Assembly (NCBI RefSeq): GCF_005780165.1
Contig: NZ_VAUV01000011.1
Location: forward strand, 1-64,000
DNA from: Phragmitibacter flavus
Lineage (GTDB): Bacteria; Verrucomicrobiota; Verrucomicrobiia; Verrucomicrobiales; Verrucomicrobiaceae
Direction: 5' to 3'
Length of the DNA stretch: 64,000 nucleotides
Both the position numbers and the translations under genes were made by a program. A model generated the notes under the pieces. That model was not told the DNA's origin, made no database searches, and was given only the letters and a program-made list of their open reading frames with translations. How positions within the stretch are numbered: the stretch's first letter is position 1; each line of letters starts with the position of its first letter. Below are positions 35,083 to 43,349 of the stretch, one piece after another.

Positions 35083-35526
35083 GTGGTAGACTTCGACGAC
35101 TACCCTTACTCCCAGATCCGCGCCGCTGGCAGCACTTTGTTCGGTCGCCTTATTGTCTTGGCCGCCGCCTTCATTCTTGGAGCCATGATCGGCGTGATCA
35201 GTAGCGCTGACTCATGGGCAGAGATTCGGGACAACATCATTGAGATACCCTTGATCATTGTTTCTTCTCTTCTTTTCGGTCGCGGACTCATCGTGTTTCC
35301 TGTAATGCTCGTCCTCGCCGTTCTCTTTATCCGGTGGGAATGGCCGCTTTGGATCGCGATCGTCGTTACTCTACTGATGTGGTGGAACACTCACAAAACT
35401 CTGCAGTTCGTGACATTCAGCGACCCCATCGACAGGGCGATGAAAAAATACGACGCCGACAAGAAAAAAGCCAACGAACAAAGGGAAGCGAGACGCGCCC
35501 TCGACGAAGGCAAAGCCGAGAATTGA
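35083..35526 (+). CDS. Membrane protein with three helices, 147 aa
   Basis: A 147-residue inner-membrane protein with three hydrophobic segments (about 20-40, 52-74 and 80-100) and a highly charged, Lys/Glu/Asp-rich cytoplasmic tail (MKKYDADKKKANEQREARR). I do not recognise the family. It starts at GTG 35083, 13 bases after the LptA-type gene, so the two are probably one transcription unit. It ends 7 bases from the convergent DUF502 gene. Confidence 0.65.
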   Translation: MVDFDDYPYSQIRAAGSTLFGRLIVLAAAFILGAMIGVISSADSWAEIRDNIIEIPLIIVSSLLFGRGLIVFPVMLVLAVLFIRWEWPLWIAIVVTLLMWWNTHKTLQFVTFSDPIDRAMKKYDADKKKANEQREARRALDEGKAEN

Positions 35527-35533
35527 TTCAGCC

Positions 35534-36403
35534 TCACTTCTTCCGCCAAGGCAGGAAAGATGACTTCTCCTGTGGTGCCGCCGCTCCCGCCAGTTCGCGC
35601 TCCTCGCCTTTCATTCCAGTCTCATCCACCTCCTCCGGTTCCACATAATCCTCCGCCTGCGGCAAACCCGCAAACTCATCCCCACGCTTCCGTCCCTTCA
35701 CCCGCTTCGGCACTGGACGCACCAACGGCGCATTTGCCGAATCCGGACCAATCAACCCGCCTGAAAAAACCATCTTCATCGCCTCCTCCAACGTCAGGGG
35801 AGCATCAATCAACGTGTGCGTCTCCGCCACAATCAAAAGTCCCGTCATCGGACTCAAAGCCCCCGGCACAAACACCATCGTCATCGACTTCTGCGTCTTC
35901 TCATCCATGAACTGACCCGTCACAAATCCCACCAGTTTCATCCCCGGCGACGGATACTCCACATACACCACCCGCTTAAAATTGCGCGTATCGCCAAACC
36001 CCCGAAACGCCTCAATCACCTGCTTCAACGATTTATAAATGAACGAGATCATCGGAATGCGCAGCAACAGCTTGTCCATCGCCGAAACCACCCGCACCCC
36101 CAGCACGTTGGTCGCCATGACCCCGAGCGCCACCAGCACCACCACCGGCACCAGGAAACCGACAAAACGCGTCAACATCAGGAACGTTTCCCCGGTCAAA
36201 TCGATCTGCAACGCCGGTCCCACCGTCTGATTGTAAATGGACCCCATCGAAATCAGCAACGGCGTGCTCATTCCCAACAGGAACTCATAGACAAACCGTA
36301 AAATCCAAAACGTCACCACCAGCGGCACCACCAGCGCCAACCCGGCCAGGAACTTGTTACGAAGCCAGATCACAGGGTGGCGTATGGGAGAAGTATCAGT
36401 CAT
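35534..36403 (-). CDS. DUF502 family membrane protein
   Basis: A 289-residue protein of the DUF502 family: two membrane helices (about 17-38 and 80-104) with the conserved WLRNKFLAGLALVVPLVVTFW opening and the later LLRIPMISFIYKSLKQVIEAF segment, followed by a soluble domain (VVYVEYPSPGMKLVGFVTG, MVFVPGALSPMTG). The final 60 residues are charged and rich in Glu and Pro. The function of DUF502 proteins is not established; COV (continuous vascular ring) proteins of plants are distant relatives. Free-standing, 71 bases from the next gene. Confidence 0.85.
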   Translation of the reverse strand: MTDTSPIRHPVIWLRNKFLAGLALVVPLVVTFWILRFVYEFLLGMSTPLLISMGSIYNQTVGPALQIDLTGETFLMLTRFVGFLVPVVVLVALGVMATNVLGVRVVSAMDKLLLRIPMISFIYKSLKQVIEAFRGFGDTRNFKRVVYVEYPSPGMKLVGFVTGQFMDEKTQKSMTMVFVPGALSPMTGLLIVAETHTLIDAPLTLEEAMKMVFSGGLIGPDSANAPLVRPVPKRVKGRKRGDEFAGLPQAEDYVEPEEVDETGMKGEERELAGAAAPQEKSSFLPWRKK

Positions 36404-36474
36404 GCAAAAAAACGAAACCTAAGAGCACAGACAACCTTAGCTCCCCGTCATTCAATCCACAACCGACATCTCCC

Positions 36475-36786
36475 TTATCCTTTCCCAAACGTCTCCCACA
36501 TCGTCCCCTCATGAAAAGCCGCTGGCATCTCCGCCAGCCATTTCCCTACCAGCCACGACATCAACCAAAGCAACCCCATTCCCATAACCACCTGCATCGC
36601 GACGGTCAGTAAATACCAATCCTTCTTTGCCACTGCCTCAACCGTCGTCTTCTCCCGATAACACGCGCCGCAAACCATCTTCCCCTCCAGACTCGTCACG
36701 CACTCACGACAAAAAACCTGCGCACAAGCCGTGCAACGGGCCGCCGCCTCACGCTTGGGATGATTGAGACACTGCACCTGAGCCAT
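36475..36786 (-). CDS. B-box-type zinc-binding membrane protein, 103 aa
   Basis: A 103-residue protein. Residues 1-44 form a B-box-like zinc finger (CLNHPKREAAARCTACAQVFCRECV and MVCGACYRE, eight Cys/His), and residues 57-83 a membrane helix. Proteins with this N-terminus in bacteria are usually small and membrane-anchored, of unknown role. It lies 6 bases after the next gene on the same strand and is the last of a run of zinc-ribbon and GYF_2 genes. Confidence 0.72.
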   Translation of the reverse strand: MAQVQCLNHPKREAAARCTACAQVFCRECVTSLEGKMVCGACYREKTTVEAVAKKDWYLLTVAMQVVMGMGLLWLMSWLVGKWLAEMPAAFHEGTMWETFGKG

Positions 36787-36792
36787 ACTTCC

Positions 36793-37893
36793 TCATCCTC
36801 CTTCATTTGAATCATCCTGCAAAGGACGCAGTTCCGTTTGGCCACCCGACGCCACCATCGGCGGTGGCACCGCCGCCTGGGGCACTTTTCTCCACCAGCC
36901 GCCCGCCACCATCAACACGCCCAATACCGCTAGCAATCCGCCCAGGCCCATCATCAAAAAGCCCCAGACACCCGCCTGCTCCATGGAGAAATTAGCCGCT
37001 CCCTCCGCCATCTCGGGCAGTGTCAACGTTCTTCCCCCACTCCCGGCATTGACCCCCGACATCACACTTACGGCAATGAACATCACATACAACCCCACCC
37101 CCGACAACACCTGCAACACCACTGATGTCCACATCAATCCTTTCAAACCCGGAGAAGTGGAAAACGACATCACCCTCACCAGCCCCACCAACACCAGCAA
37201 GAATGCCACCAGCCCCAGCAAAACGTCGGTCACTAAAAACGCCACGCCATTGACCCACAGTTCACCCGCCACCGCCAGCCCCCAAAGCAACATCGTTACC
37301 CCCGCCGCCATCACCCAGGCCGATCCCGGCCACGCCGGTTTCCCATGAGCCGTTGGCAATCCTGGTGGTCCGGGAACCGCAGTCGCCAAAGGCACCGCTG
37401 ACACTTCCGATGAAGGCATCTCCCCCTGCCTCTCCAAACAGATCTTCTCCAACGCATCCATCACCCGAAGCGCCTGCCGCTCCCGCTTCAGCGCCTTCAG
37501 CTTCAACACCTGCACGGACGTCTGCACCATGCACCGGCACGAAGGCCCCTTTTGCAGATGCACCACCAACACGAGCAACAATCCCAGCGCCGCAATGGCC
37601 AAAGTCAGCGCCAACCCCGACATCTCCCCATACGCCAACCATGCGCCCATCCCCAAACCTGCCACCCCCATTGCCTGCAGCACGCCCAGCCAGATCCACG
37701 AAGAAGTCCTCACCAAACTCAGCGCCTGAATGTTTTTGTAATCGATGCGCCGATACCGCTCCACAAACGCCCAAAACACCCCCCGTCCCTCGACCACCAA
37801 CATATGGTCCGTCCCCTGCCACAAACTACCTCGAACTCCATGAGTCCCCGCCAGCCATCGGTAGTCTTCAAACGCCTTTTTCATTTTGTTCAA
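36793..37893 (-). CDS. Polytopic membrane protein, 366 aa
   Basis: I do not recognise this protein. It has a soluble N-terminal 60 residues (YRWLAGTHGVRGSLWQGTDHMLVVE), two membrane helices (about 67-110), a soluble middle with a Cys pair (GPSCRCMVQTSVQ), a Pro-rich linker and four more helices (about 190-340), with a short polar tail. The opening segment looks like a small beta domain similar to a PH or bPH-type fold. It lies between two zinc-ribbon membrane proteins, 9 bases from one and 6 from the other, so it is part of the same operon. Confidence 0.68.
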   Translation of the reverse strand: MNKMKKAFEDYRWLAGTHGVRGSLWQGTDHMLVVEGRGVFWAFVERYRRIDYKNIQALSLVRTSSWIWLGVLQAMGVAGLGMGAWLAYGEMSGLALTLAIAALGLLLVLVVHLQKGPSCRCMVQTSVQVLKLKALKRERQALRVMDALEKICLERQGEMPSSEVSAVPLATAVPGPPGLPTAHGKPAWPGSAWVMAAGVTMLLWGLAVAGELWVNGVAFLVTDVLLGLVAFLLVLVGLVRVMSFSTSPGLKGLMWTSVVLQVLSGVGLYVMFIAVSVMSGVNAGSGGRTLTLPEMAEGAANFSMEQAGVWGFLMMGLGGLLAVLGVLMVAGGWWRKVPQAAVPPPMVASGGQTELRPLQDDSNEGG

Positions 37894-37902
37894 CTCATCA
37901 AC

Positions 37903-38544
37903 TCACAGCTCCGTCCAGAAATGCACCAACGCAACCACCCCGACCACCCAGGCAAGCAACTGCAACACTGCGAGACCCACTCCCATCATCAGCCGACCGC
38001 GCCCTCTCGGCACCAAACCCCTCGGTGCATTCCAATACCTCAACCCCAGAAACAACGCCGCCGGAGCCGCCACCAACGTCAGCATGATCGAAAATACCGC
38101 GAACGCATAAAACAATACCGTGAACACAAAAATCAGCGACAACAGCCATGGCCCCACCGACAGCCCCAGCACCACGTTGTCCCATAACACCCGTTTCGCC
38201 TGAAACTTCGTATCTGCCCCCTTCGTCCGCAATTCATCCAGACACTTCAAACAGACCACTTCCTCCCCCCACGTCGCCACCCAGGCGTCCGAAACAAAAA
38301 CCCCGCAATGCGAGCAACTCTTGGTCGCCACCCTGACAGGATCATAAAAACACCGCGTCTCCCCCAACTGAATTTCGCCTTCATTTGATGGAAGCGCCGG
38401 TGGCCGGCTCGCCACTCCAAACACTGCCGGCAAAACCCGCACCTCCAGCCGACGCCGACACGTGCCGCAGCTCGACACCGGCTGACCGCGAAAAATCGCC
38501 GCCTGCTGCGTCGCCCCGCATCCCGCGCATCTCACCCAGGCCAT
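37903..38544 (-). CDS. Zinc-ribbon membrane protein, 213 aa
   Basis: A 213-residue protein with two zinc-binding modules at the N-terminus: CAGCGA...CGTCRR (about 6-30) and CSHCGVF...CLKCLDE (about 76-104), followed by two long hydrophobic segments (about 125-175) and a third near the C-terminus (about 185-212). The cysteine spacing is that of double-zinc ribbons and B-box-like fingers. Unknown role; probably acts with the flanking membrane proteins. 28 bases separate it from the upstream RDD gene. Confidence 0.7.
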   Translation of the reverse strand: MAWVRCAGCGATQQAAIFRGQPVSSCGTCRRRLEVRVLPAVFGVASRPPALPSNEGEIQLGETRCFYDPVRVATKSCSHCGVFVSDAWVATWGEEVVCLKCLDELRTKGADTKFQAKRVLWDNVVLGLSVGPWLLSLIFVFTVLFYAFAVFSIMLTLVAAPAALFLGLRYWNAPRGLVPRGRGRLMMGVGLAVLQLLAWVVGVVALVHFWTEL

Positions 38545-38572
38545 GATCCAAAATAAGGCTCACCAACTGGGA

Positions 38573-39325
38573 CTACTTGCGCACCACCCGCGTCGCGCAG
38601 ATGTGATCATGCAACGCCCGCTTCTGCGGCTCGTCAAATGCCACCATCAAATACAGCAACTGGCAAACGGCATAGCTGATCAAGTCCGCAAAAGCCCGTC
38701 CAACCGCACGACCGAACGTCACCTTGCCGCCATCCGCCGTCACCACCCGGATTCCCACTGCCAGTTTTCCTAGAGTGCCCCCCCACATGGCCACCATCAC
38801 GGCATTGTAGGCAACCACTGCCCCCCAGATGACCACCATGAAGCCAAGCTGAAACATCGCCATCGCCATCGCTACTTCTGGATCGTTCTCCATCCTTCCC
38901 GAAGACAGGCTCTCAAAAAATTCCGCACCCACTCCCAGCCCCATGACCCCTATCAACGCCACGATCACCATGAAAATTGTCAAAACCACCCAGTCGATCA
39001 ACTTCGCCCCCACCCGAATCCAAAAACCCGCATAAGGCAGATCCGTTGCCGATCCAGTAGCGCCCACCCCAATCACCGCCCCTTCGCGCAACTGCTGCAC
39101 CAAGACATCCTTGTTCTCCTCCGGAACCGCCACCCCGCCAATCACCGGTGCATTCGAAACCACCATCAGATCAGGTCGCGCCTTCTCCAATGCCTGCCAT
39201 TCCGGCTGCCCTTCCCGCCAGACCAGCGTCTTGGGAAGAATGACACCATCACGAACAAGCGTCGTGAACTCCATGTCCGAAACCGGACCCTTTTGTTGCC
39301 CACCGAGCGCGTAATACCAGTTCAT
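38573..39325 (-). CDS. GYF_2-RDD membrane protein
   Basis: A 250-residue protein. Residues 1-50 are a GYF_2 domain (NWYYALGGQQKGPVSDMEF, TLVWREGQPEW), a small module thought to bind proline-rich peptides. After a linker, residues about 105-245 are an RDD domain: three membrane helices with YAGFWIRVGAKLIDWVVL carrying the conserved Arg and Asp, and the later WGGTLGKLAVGIRVV loop. RDD proteins have been proposed as ion transporters. The start at 39325 is chosen because it opens the GYF_2 fold. Next to a second GYF_2 gene, 71 bases away. Confidence 0.85.
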   Translation of the reverse strand: MNWYYALGGQQKGPVSDMEFTTLVRDGVILPKTLVWREGQPEWQALEKARPDLMVVSNAPVIGGVAVPEENKDVLVQQLREGAVIGVGATGSATDLPYAGFWIRVGAKLIDWVVLTIFMVIVALIGVMGLGVGAEFFESLSSGRMENDPEVAMAMAMFQLGFMVVIWGAVVAYNAVMVAMWGGTLGKLAVGIRVVTADGGKVTFGRAVGRAFADLISYAVCQLLYLMVAFDEPQKRALHDHICATRVVRK

Positions 39326-39396
39326 AAGATCGAGTAAATCCAGGTGCATCCAAGCGCAAGTCGGTGACTTGCGCCATCAAAAAATAGCCAGTGTCC

Positions 39397-39801
39397 CTAC
39401 CTCTTAAAAATCTTACCCCATAAACCCTTCTTCTCCTCCAGCTTTTCCGTCTTCACCCCCACCGGAATCGCCCCCATGCCTCCTCCTTTTGAAACACTCG
39501 CCCCACTTCCCGCCTTTCCACCTTTTACCAACGACTCCAACACCACCTTCCCCGTCTTACGGATGTCCGGCGCTTTCTTCTCAGATGCAACGACAACCGC
39601 CGCCACTGCCACAGGCTCCGGCTCCGTTTTCAACCAATCGGGACTGACCTTCTCCACCTCATTCCACCTGTCCATCTCCGGCTTCCAAATTAAACTTTGA
39701 GCCGAAACCTTGCCCTCCTTGATCAATGCCTTCATCTCCGTCTCCGAAACCGGCCCCAAAGCCTTGCCATTCAGAGCATGATACCAACGCGTTTCACTCA
39801 T
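39397..39801 (-). CDS. GYF_2 domain protein, 134 aa
   Basis: A 134-residue soluble protein: GYF_2 domain at 1-55 (RWYHALNGKALGPVSETEM, SLIWKPEMDRWNEV) and a Lys/Ala/Gly-rich, probably unstructured tail. The tail may contact membranes or acidic partners. It is the first gene of the minus-strand run of GYF_2, RDD and zinc-ribbon genes. No enzyme motif. The GYF_2 domain repeats that of the neighbouring RDD protein, suggesting a duplication. Confidence 0.78.
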   Translation of the reverse strand: MSETRWYHALNGKALGPVSETEMKALIKEGKVSAQSLIWKPEMDRWNEVEKVSPDWLKTEPEPVAVAAVVVASEKKAPDIRKTGKVVLESLVKGGKAGSGASVSKGGGMGAIPVGVKTEKLEEKKGLWGKIFKR

Positions 39802-39861
39802 GAGACTGGATAATACCTAAACCATCAGTCGAAAAGCAAAATTCACCACATCCCAAATATC

Positions 39862-40620
39862 TCAACCACCCGCATCCACCGGCGGCGAAGATTTCCCAAT
39901 CCTTACCTCCGGCCCCAAAAATCTTGGATCAGTCTTGAAAACTTCCACATCCAGCACCGCCATCATCCTCGCGCCCACTTCCCGAACCCGCACCTTCCAG
40001 CCCGTGTTCACCGCAGGCATCGCCGCATCAAACGCCACCACGTCCGGCATCCCGTTGCGACGCGCAATATACAAGGCCCGCTCATTGTGAAACCGCTGCG
40101 CAATCACCATGAACTCCTCCATTCCAAAAACCTTCTTCGCCCGCACCACACTGTCCAACGTCCGAAACCCCGCATAATCACAATACACCCGCTCCGCCGG
40201 CACCCCCGCCTTCACCAACGCTTTTTTCATCTCTGCCGGTTCATTGTAACCCGCCCTCGCATTGTCTCCGCTGACTATCAAATACTGCACCTTGCCGGCA
40301 TGATACAACTTCGCTGCCGCCTCCATGCGCGTGGTAAAAAACAAATTGTCCCGAATGCCCACCTTTGGCGCCGTCCCCAGCACCAGCCCCACCAGTCGCG
40401 CCGGCACCTCATCCACCACTGCATGACAACGACCGCGCGCCATTCCATAAACCACCAGATAACAGGCAGCCACCACCACCACCACGTGCAAAAGAAAAAA
40501 CATCGTTCGAAACATCCAAAGCTTGATCAATTCATCCAACCACACCATCCAGCGCCCTACCCCGTCCACACAGCGCCCCCACCACGAACCCTTTCGTCCT
40601 GCCGAAATTTTCTGATTCAT
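39862..40620 (-). CDS. SanA/ElyC/YdcF family membrane protein (DUF218)
   Basis: A 252-residue protein with a membrane helix at about 38-62 and a DUF218 domain: LVGLVLGTAPK, FFTTRMEAAAKLYHAGKVQYLIVSGDNA, EPAEMKKALVKAGVPAERV, AGFRTLDSVVRAKKVF and IAQRFHNERALYIAR. SanA in E. coli affects vancomycin sensitivity and envelope permeability, and ElyC affects peptidoglycan. The catalytic chemistry of the family is not settled. It is divergent from dtd with 109 bases between. Confidence 0.87.
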   Translation of the reverse strand: MNQKISAGRKGSWWGRCVDGVGRWMVWLDELIKLWMFRTMFFLLHVVVVVAACYLVVYGMARGRCHAVVDEVPARLVGLVLGTAPKVGIRDNLFFTTRMEAAAKLYHAGKVQYLIVSGDNARAGYNEPAEMKKALVKAGVPAERVYCDYAGFRTLDSVVRAKKVFGMEEFMVIAQRFHNERALYIARRNGMPDVVAFDAAMPAVNTGWKVRVREVGARMMAVLDVEVFKTDPRFLGPEVRIGKSSPPVDAGG

Positions 40621-40729
40621 CGACTATGAAAACTCCCCCTCCGTCACAACGGTATCCTTCCAGCCATACATCCATCGACATTCTCGTTGCGACATAACCA
40701 TCCATCAATTTCGAATCCACCCTTGCCTC

Positions 40730-41182
40730 ATGCGACTCCTAGTTCAACGAGTTTCTCAAGCCAGCGTCCACATCCATGGTCAGCTTCACGACCACATCCA
40801 GCGCGGCCTCCTCATCTTCGTCGGCATCGAAGCCGTCGACACTCTCGAAGACGCCACCTGGCTTGCCTCCAAGATTGCCAAAATTCGGCTCTTCCCCGAC
40901 GACCAAGCCCCGATCAACGCCGACCTCGCCGCCGTCAACGGCCAGCTTCTCGTCATCAGCCAGTTCACCCTCCACGCCAGCACGCGCAAAGGCAACCGCC
41001 CCTCCTTCATCCGCGCCGCCCGACCCGAGCACGCCGAACCCCTTTACCAAAATTTCCTCCAACTCCTTGAAAACCTCACCAACACCGAAGTCAAACGCGG
41101 CGTCTTCGGAGCCGACATGCAAATCAGCCTCATCAACGACGGACCCGTCACCATCTGGATCGACTCCCAAAATCGCGAGTAA
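40730..41182 (+). CDS. dtd: D-aminoacyl-tRNA deacylase
   Basis: A 150-residue enzyme that hydrolyses D-aminoacyl-tRNA and so keeps D-amino acids out of proteins. Signatures are MRLLVQRVSQASV, SQFTLHASTRKGNRPSF with the catalytic Thr region, and NDGPVTIWIDS containing the cross-subunit Gly-Pro motif. Length is standard. The next gene, 118 bases on, is a cell-wall amidase. Confidence 0.96.
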   Translation: MRLLVQRVSQASVHIHGQLHDHIQRGLLIFVGIEAVDTLEDATWLASKIAKIRLFPDDQAPINADLAAVNGQLLVISQFTLHASTRKGNRPSFIRAARPEHAEPLYQNFLQLLENLTNTEVKRGVFGADMQISLINDGPVTIWIDSQNRE

Positions 41183-41300
41183 AAAAACCCGCGAAAATTG
41201 AACCCCAATCCCCCCATTGGCGTCTTCAACTCTCTCCATCATTCGTTGCAACAGCACTGTTCATTGCCAACTCCCCCTTATCGTGTAAACGTTTCCGCTC

Positions 41301-43001
41301 GTGAATCCGCCTGCCAAGCCCACCCCACTCCACATGATCGCCGTCTGTGCCGGCCTCATCATGCTCTTCGTGGGCACCTGGTTTCTCGTCAAGAAAAGCA
41401 GTCCCAACGACGAAACCCCATCATCCGCTCCCGTTGCAGCACCTGCCATCGTCTCGTCTCCATCTCCAGTTCCGGCTCCGTCTCCAATTGCATCACCCGC
41501 TCCTATTCCTCCTCAAGAATCTCCCATTCCGCCAGTAGAGGAAGCCAAACCAACGCCGCCGCCCCCCGCCATCACCATGCGCGAACCGGACCTGGCGATC
41601 CCCATCACACCGCCCCCAGCCGCTGTTCCTGCTCCTGCTCCAGCTCCAGCTGTCGAAGCCATGGCGGCGGCCCCTGCCCCTCCGCCCACACCTGAGATCC
41701 CCGAGCCCATTCCCGCTGCTTCTGCTCCTTCCGATCCACCAGTCGCCATCGCAGGCCCCTTTGAAATCCACGGCCCTCTCAAGCCCGCCGACCAACCCCT
41801 CCTCGTCATCGCGCCCATCACACCCGATCCCGCCACCGTCGATCCCAACGCCGTCCCTTTCCCTCCTGCCGCCGAATCCCCCACGCAAATGCCCATGTCC
41901 GAAACCGGCATGGCGAACAACAGCACCAACACCGCCCCGGGCGGCATCAGGGACGTCACCAATTCCCACGCCACCGACCACGATATGGAAGGCGATCCCG
42001 AAGACGGTCCCGTCAATCCCAAAAACGCCGTCGCCGAAAAAACCACCGACATCAAACCCACCACCAGCGCCGCCATGCCCGGTTGGGAACTGCTGAATTA
42101 CCAGTCCCGCGACTACATCACCGCCAACAGCATCCAGCGCTTCTACCGCTTCAACAACCTCAAGGTCGAGAGCAAAAACGTCTGGTTCACCTCCCCCGTG
42201 CTCATCATGAAGGCGAACCTTGGCAGCCACGAACTGCTTATCAACAACATCAAATTCGTCCTGAGCTACCCCGTGGTAATGCTCAACAACAAACCCTGTT
42301 TTTCCCGACTCGACCTCTGCAAACTCATCGATCCCGTCCTCCGTCCCAGCTACATCGGCAACGCCAAACTCTTTGACACTGTCGTCATCGATCCCGGCCA
42401 TGGCGGCAGCGATGGTGGAGCGCGCGGCATCTACGGCCACGAAAAAGATTTCGCCCTCAAGCTTGGCCTGCTTCTCAAACGCTCCCTCGAACAACGCGGC
42501 ATCAAGGTCGTCATGACCCGCAGCACCGACGTCTTCCTCTCCCTCCCCGCCCGCGTTGCCATCGCCAACAAAATCCCCAACTGCATCTACGTCAGCCTCC
42601 ACTACAACTCGGGCCCGAGCACTGCCACCGGCATCGAAACCTTTGCCCTCTCGCCGCAAGGCAGCTCCTCCATCTACGGTCGTCGCAGTGTTGACGCCGT
42701 CGCCTTCCAGGGCAACCAGCTCGACTCCGAAAACATCGCCCTCGCCACCGCCGTCCATGCCGGCGTTGTTCATCACTTCAAACTTGTCGATCGCGGCGTC
42801 AAACGCGCCCGCTGGCGCGTCCTCACCGGCCTCCAACGTCCCGGCATTCTGTTCGAAGGCGGCTTCGTCACCAATGCCAACGACGGCAAACTTATCGCCG
42901 CCGACAACTTCCGGGTGGAACTCGCCAACACCATCGCCCAATCCATCATCAACTACCGCAACGCCCTAAAACCCCGCGCCCGCACGACTACGAGCCGATA
43001 G
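41301..43001 (+). CDS. N-acetylmuramoyl-L-alanine amidase with long Pro-rich stalk
   Basis: A 566-residue membrane-anchored peptidoglycan hydrolase. Residues 12-30 are a membrane helix, 35-250 a Pro/Ala-rich stalk, 255-350 a small domain (GWELLNYQSRDYITANSIQRF) and 355-555 an Amidase_3 catalytic domain that cleaves the amide between muramic acid and the stem peptide. Zinc ligands are His in DPGHGG, Glu in GHEKDF and His in SLHYNS; the late Glu is in ILFEGGFVTN. Starts at GTG 41301. The 200-residue stalk could reach across the periplasm to the wall. It ends 12 bases from the convergent cutA. Confidence 0.88.
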   Translation: MNPPAKPTPLHMIAVCAGLIMLFVGTWFLVKKSSPNDETPSSAPVAAPAIVSSPSPVPAPSPIASPAPIPPQESPIPPVEEAKPTPPPPAITMREPDLAIPITPPPAAVPAPAPAPAVEAMAAAPAPPPTPEIPEPIPAASAPSDPPVAIAGPFEIHGPLKPADQPLLVIAPITPDPATVDPNAVPFPPAAESPTQMPMSETGMANNSTNTAPGGIRDVTNSHATDHDMEGDPEDGPVNPKNAVAEKTTDIKPTTSAAMPGWELLNYQSRDYITANSIQRFYRFNNLKVESKNVWFTSPVLIMKANLGSHELLINNIKFVLSYPVVMLNNKPCFSRLDLCKLIDPVLRPSYIGNAKLFDTVVIDPGHGGSDGGARGIYGHEKDFALKLGLLLKRSLEQRGIKVVMTRSTDVFLSLPARVAIANKIPNCIYVSLHYNSGPSTATGIETFALSPQGSSSIYGRRSVDAVAFQGNQLDSENIALATAVHAGVVHHFKLVDRGVKRARWRVLTGLQRPGILFEGGFVTNANDGKLIAADNFRVELANTIAQSIINYRNALKPRARTTTSR

Positions 43002-43013
43002 TCGGAGATCACA

Positions 43014-43337
43014 TCATCCTCCCGTCGCGCCAGTCACCCAGTGCAGGTATTCCGGCAAACCCGCCACCACCGGCACCGCCACAATCTCCGGCACCTCATA
43101 CGGATGCAGTTCACGGAGTCGAACTTCAAGATCGGCATACCTTTCGCGCGTCGTTTTCATCACTGCCAGCACCTCCGAGGCCGTTTCCACCTTACCCTCC
43201 CATCGGTAAATCGATTCCACGGATGGACACAAATTGACACACGCCACCAGTTGCGATTCCACTAGAACTGTGGCAATTTGTCGCGCTTTCTCGACCGACG
43301 GCATCGTGCAAAAAACGATCAAAATCTCTGTATCCAT
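43014..43337 (-). CDS. cutA: CutA family protein
   Basis: A 107-residue trimeric PII-like protein of the CutA family, linked to divalent-cation tolerance in E. coli. Signatures are VFCTMPSVEKARQIA, LVACVNLCPSVESIYRWEGKV and LHPYEVPEIVAVPV. The ATG at 43337 gives the standard length; the frame stays open far beyond it, but that extension is antisense to the kinase gene. Its start is 12 bases from the divergent kinase start, so the two promoters overlap the opposite genes. Confidence 0.93.
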   Translation of the reverse strand: MDTEILIVFCTMPSVEKARQIATVLVESQLVACVNLCPSVESIYRWEGKVETASEVLAVMKTTRERYADLEVRLRELHPYEVPEIVAVPVVAGLPEYLHWVTGATGG

Positions 43338-43349
43338 GCCTTCCACTAT

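Noticed and set aside
41493-42941. Long open frame antisense to the amidase
   Set aside because: 482 codons of Gly/Val/Asp-rich sequence with no domain; it is the complement of the Pro/Ala-rich amidase gene, a normal effect of high GC.
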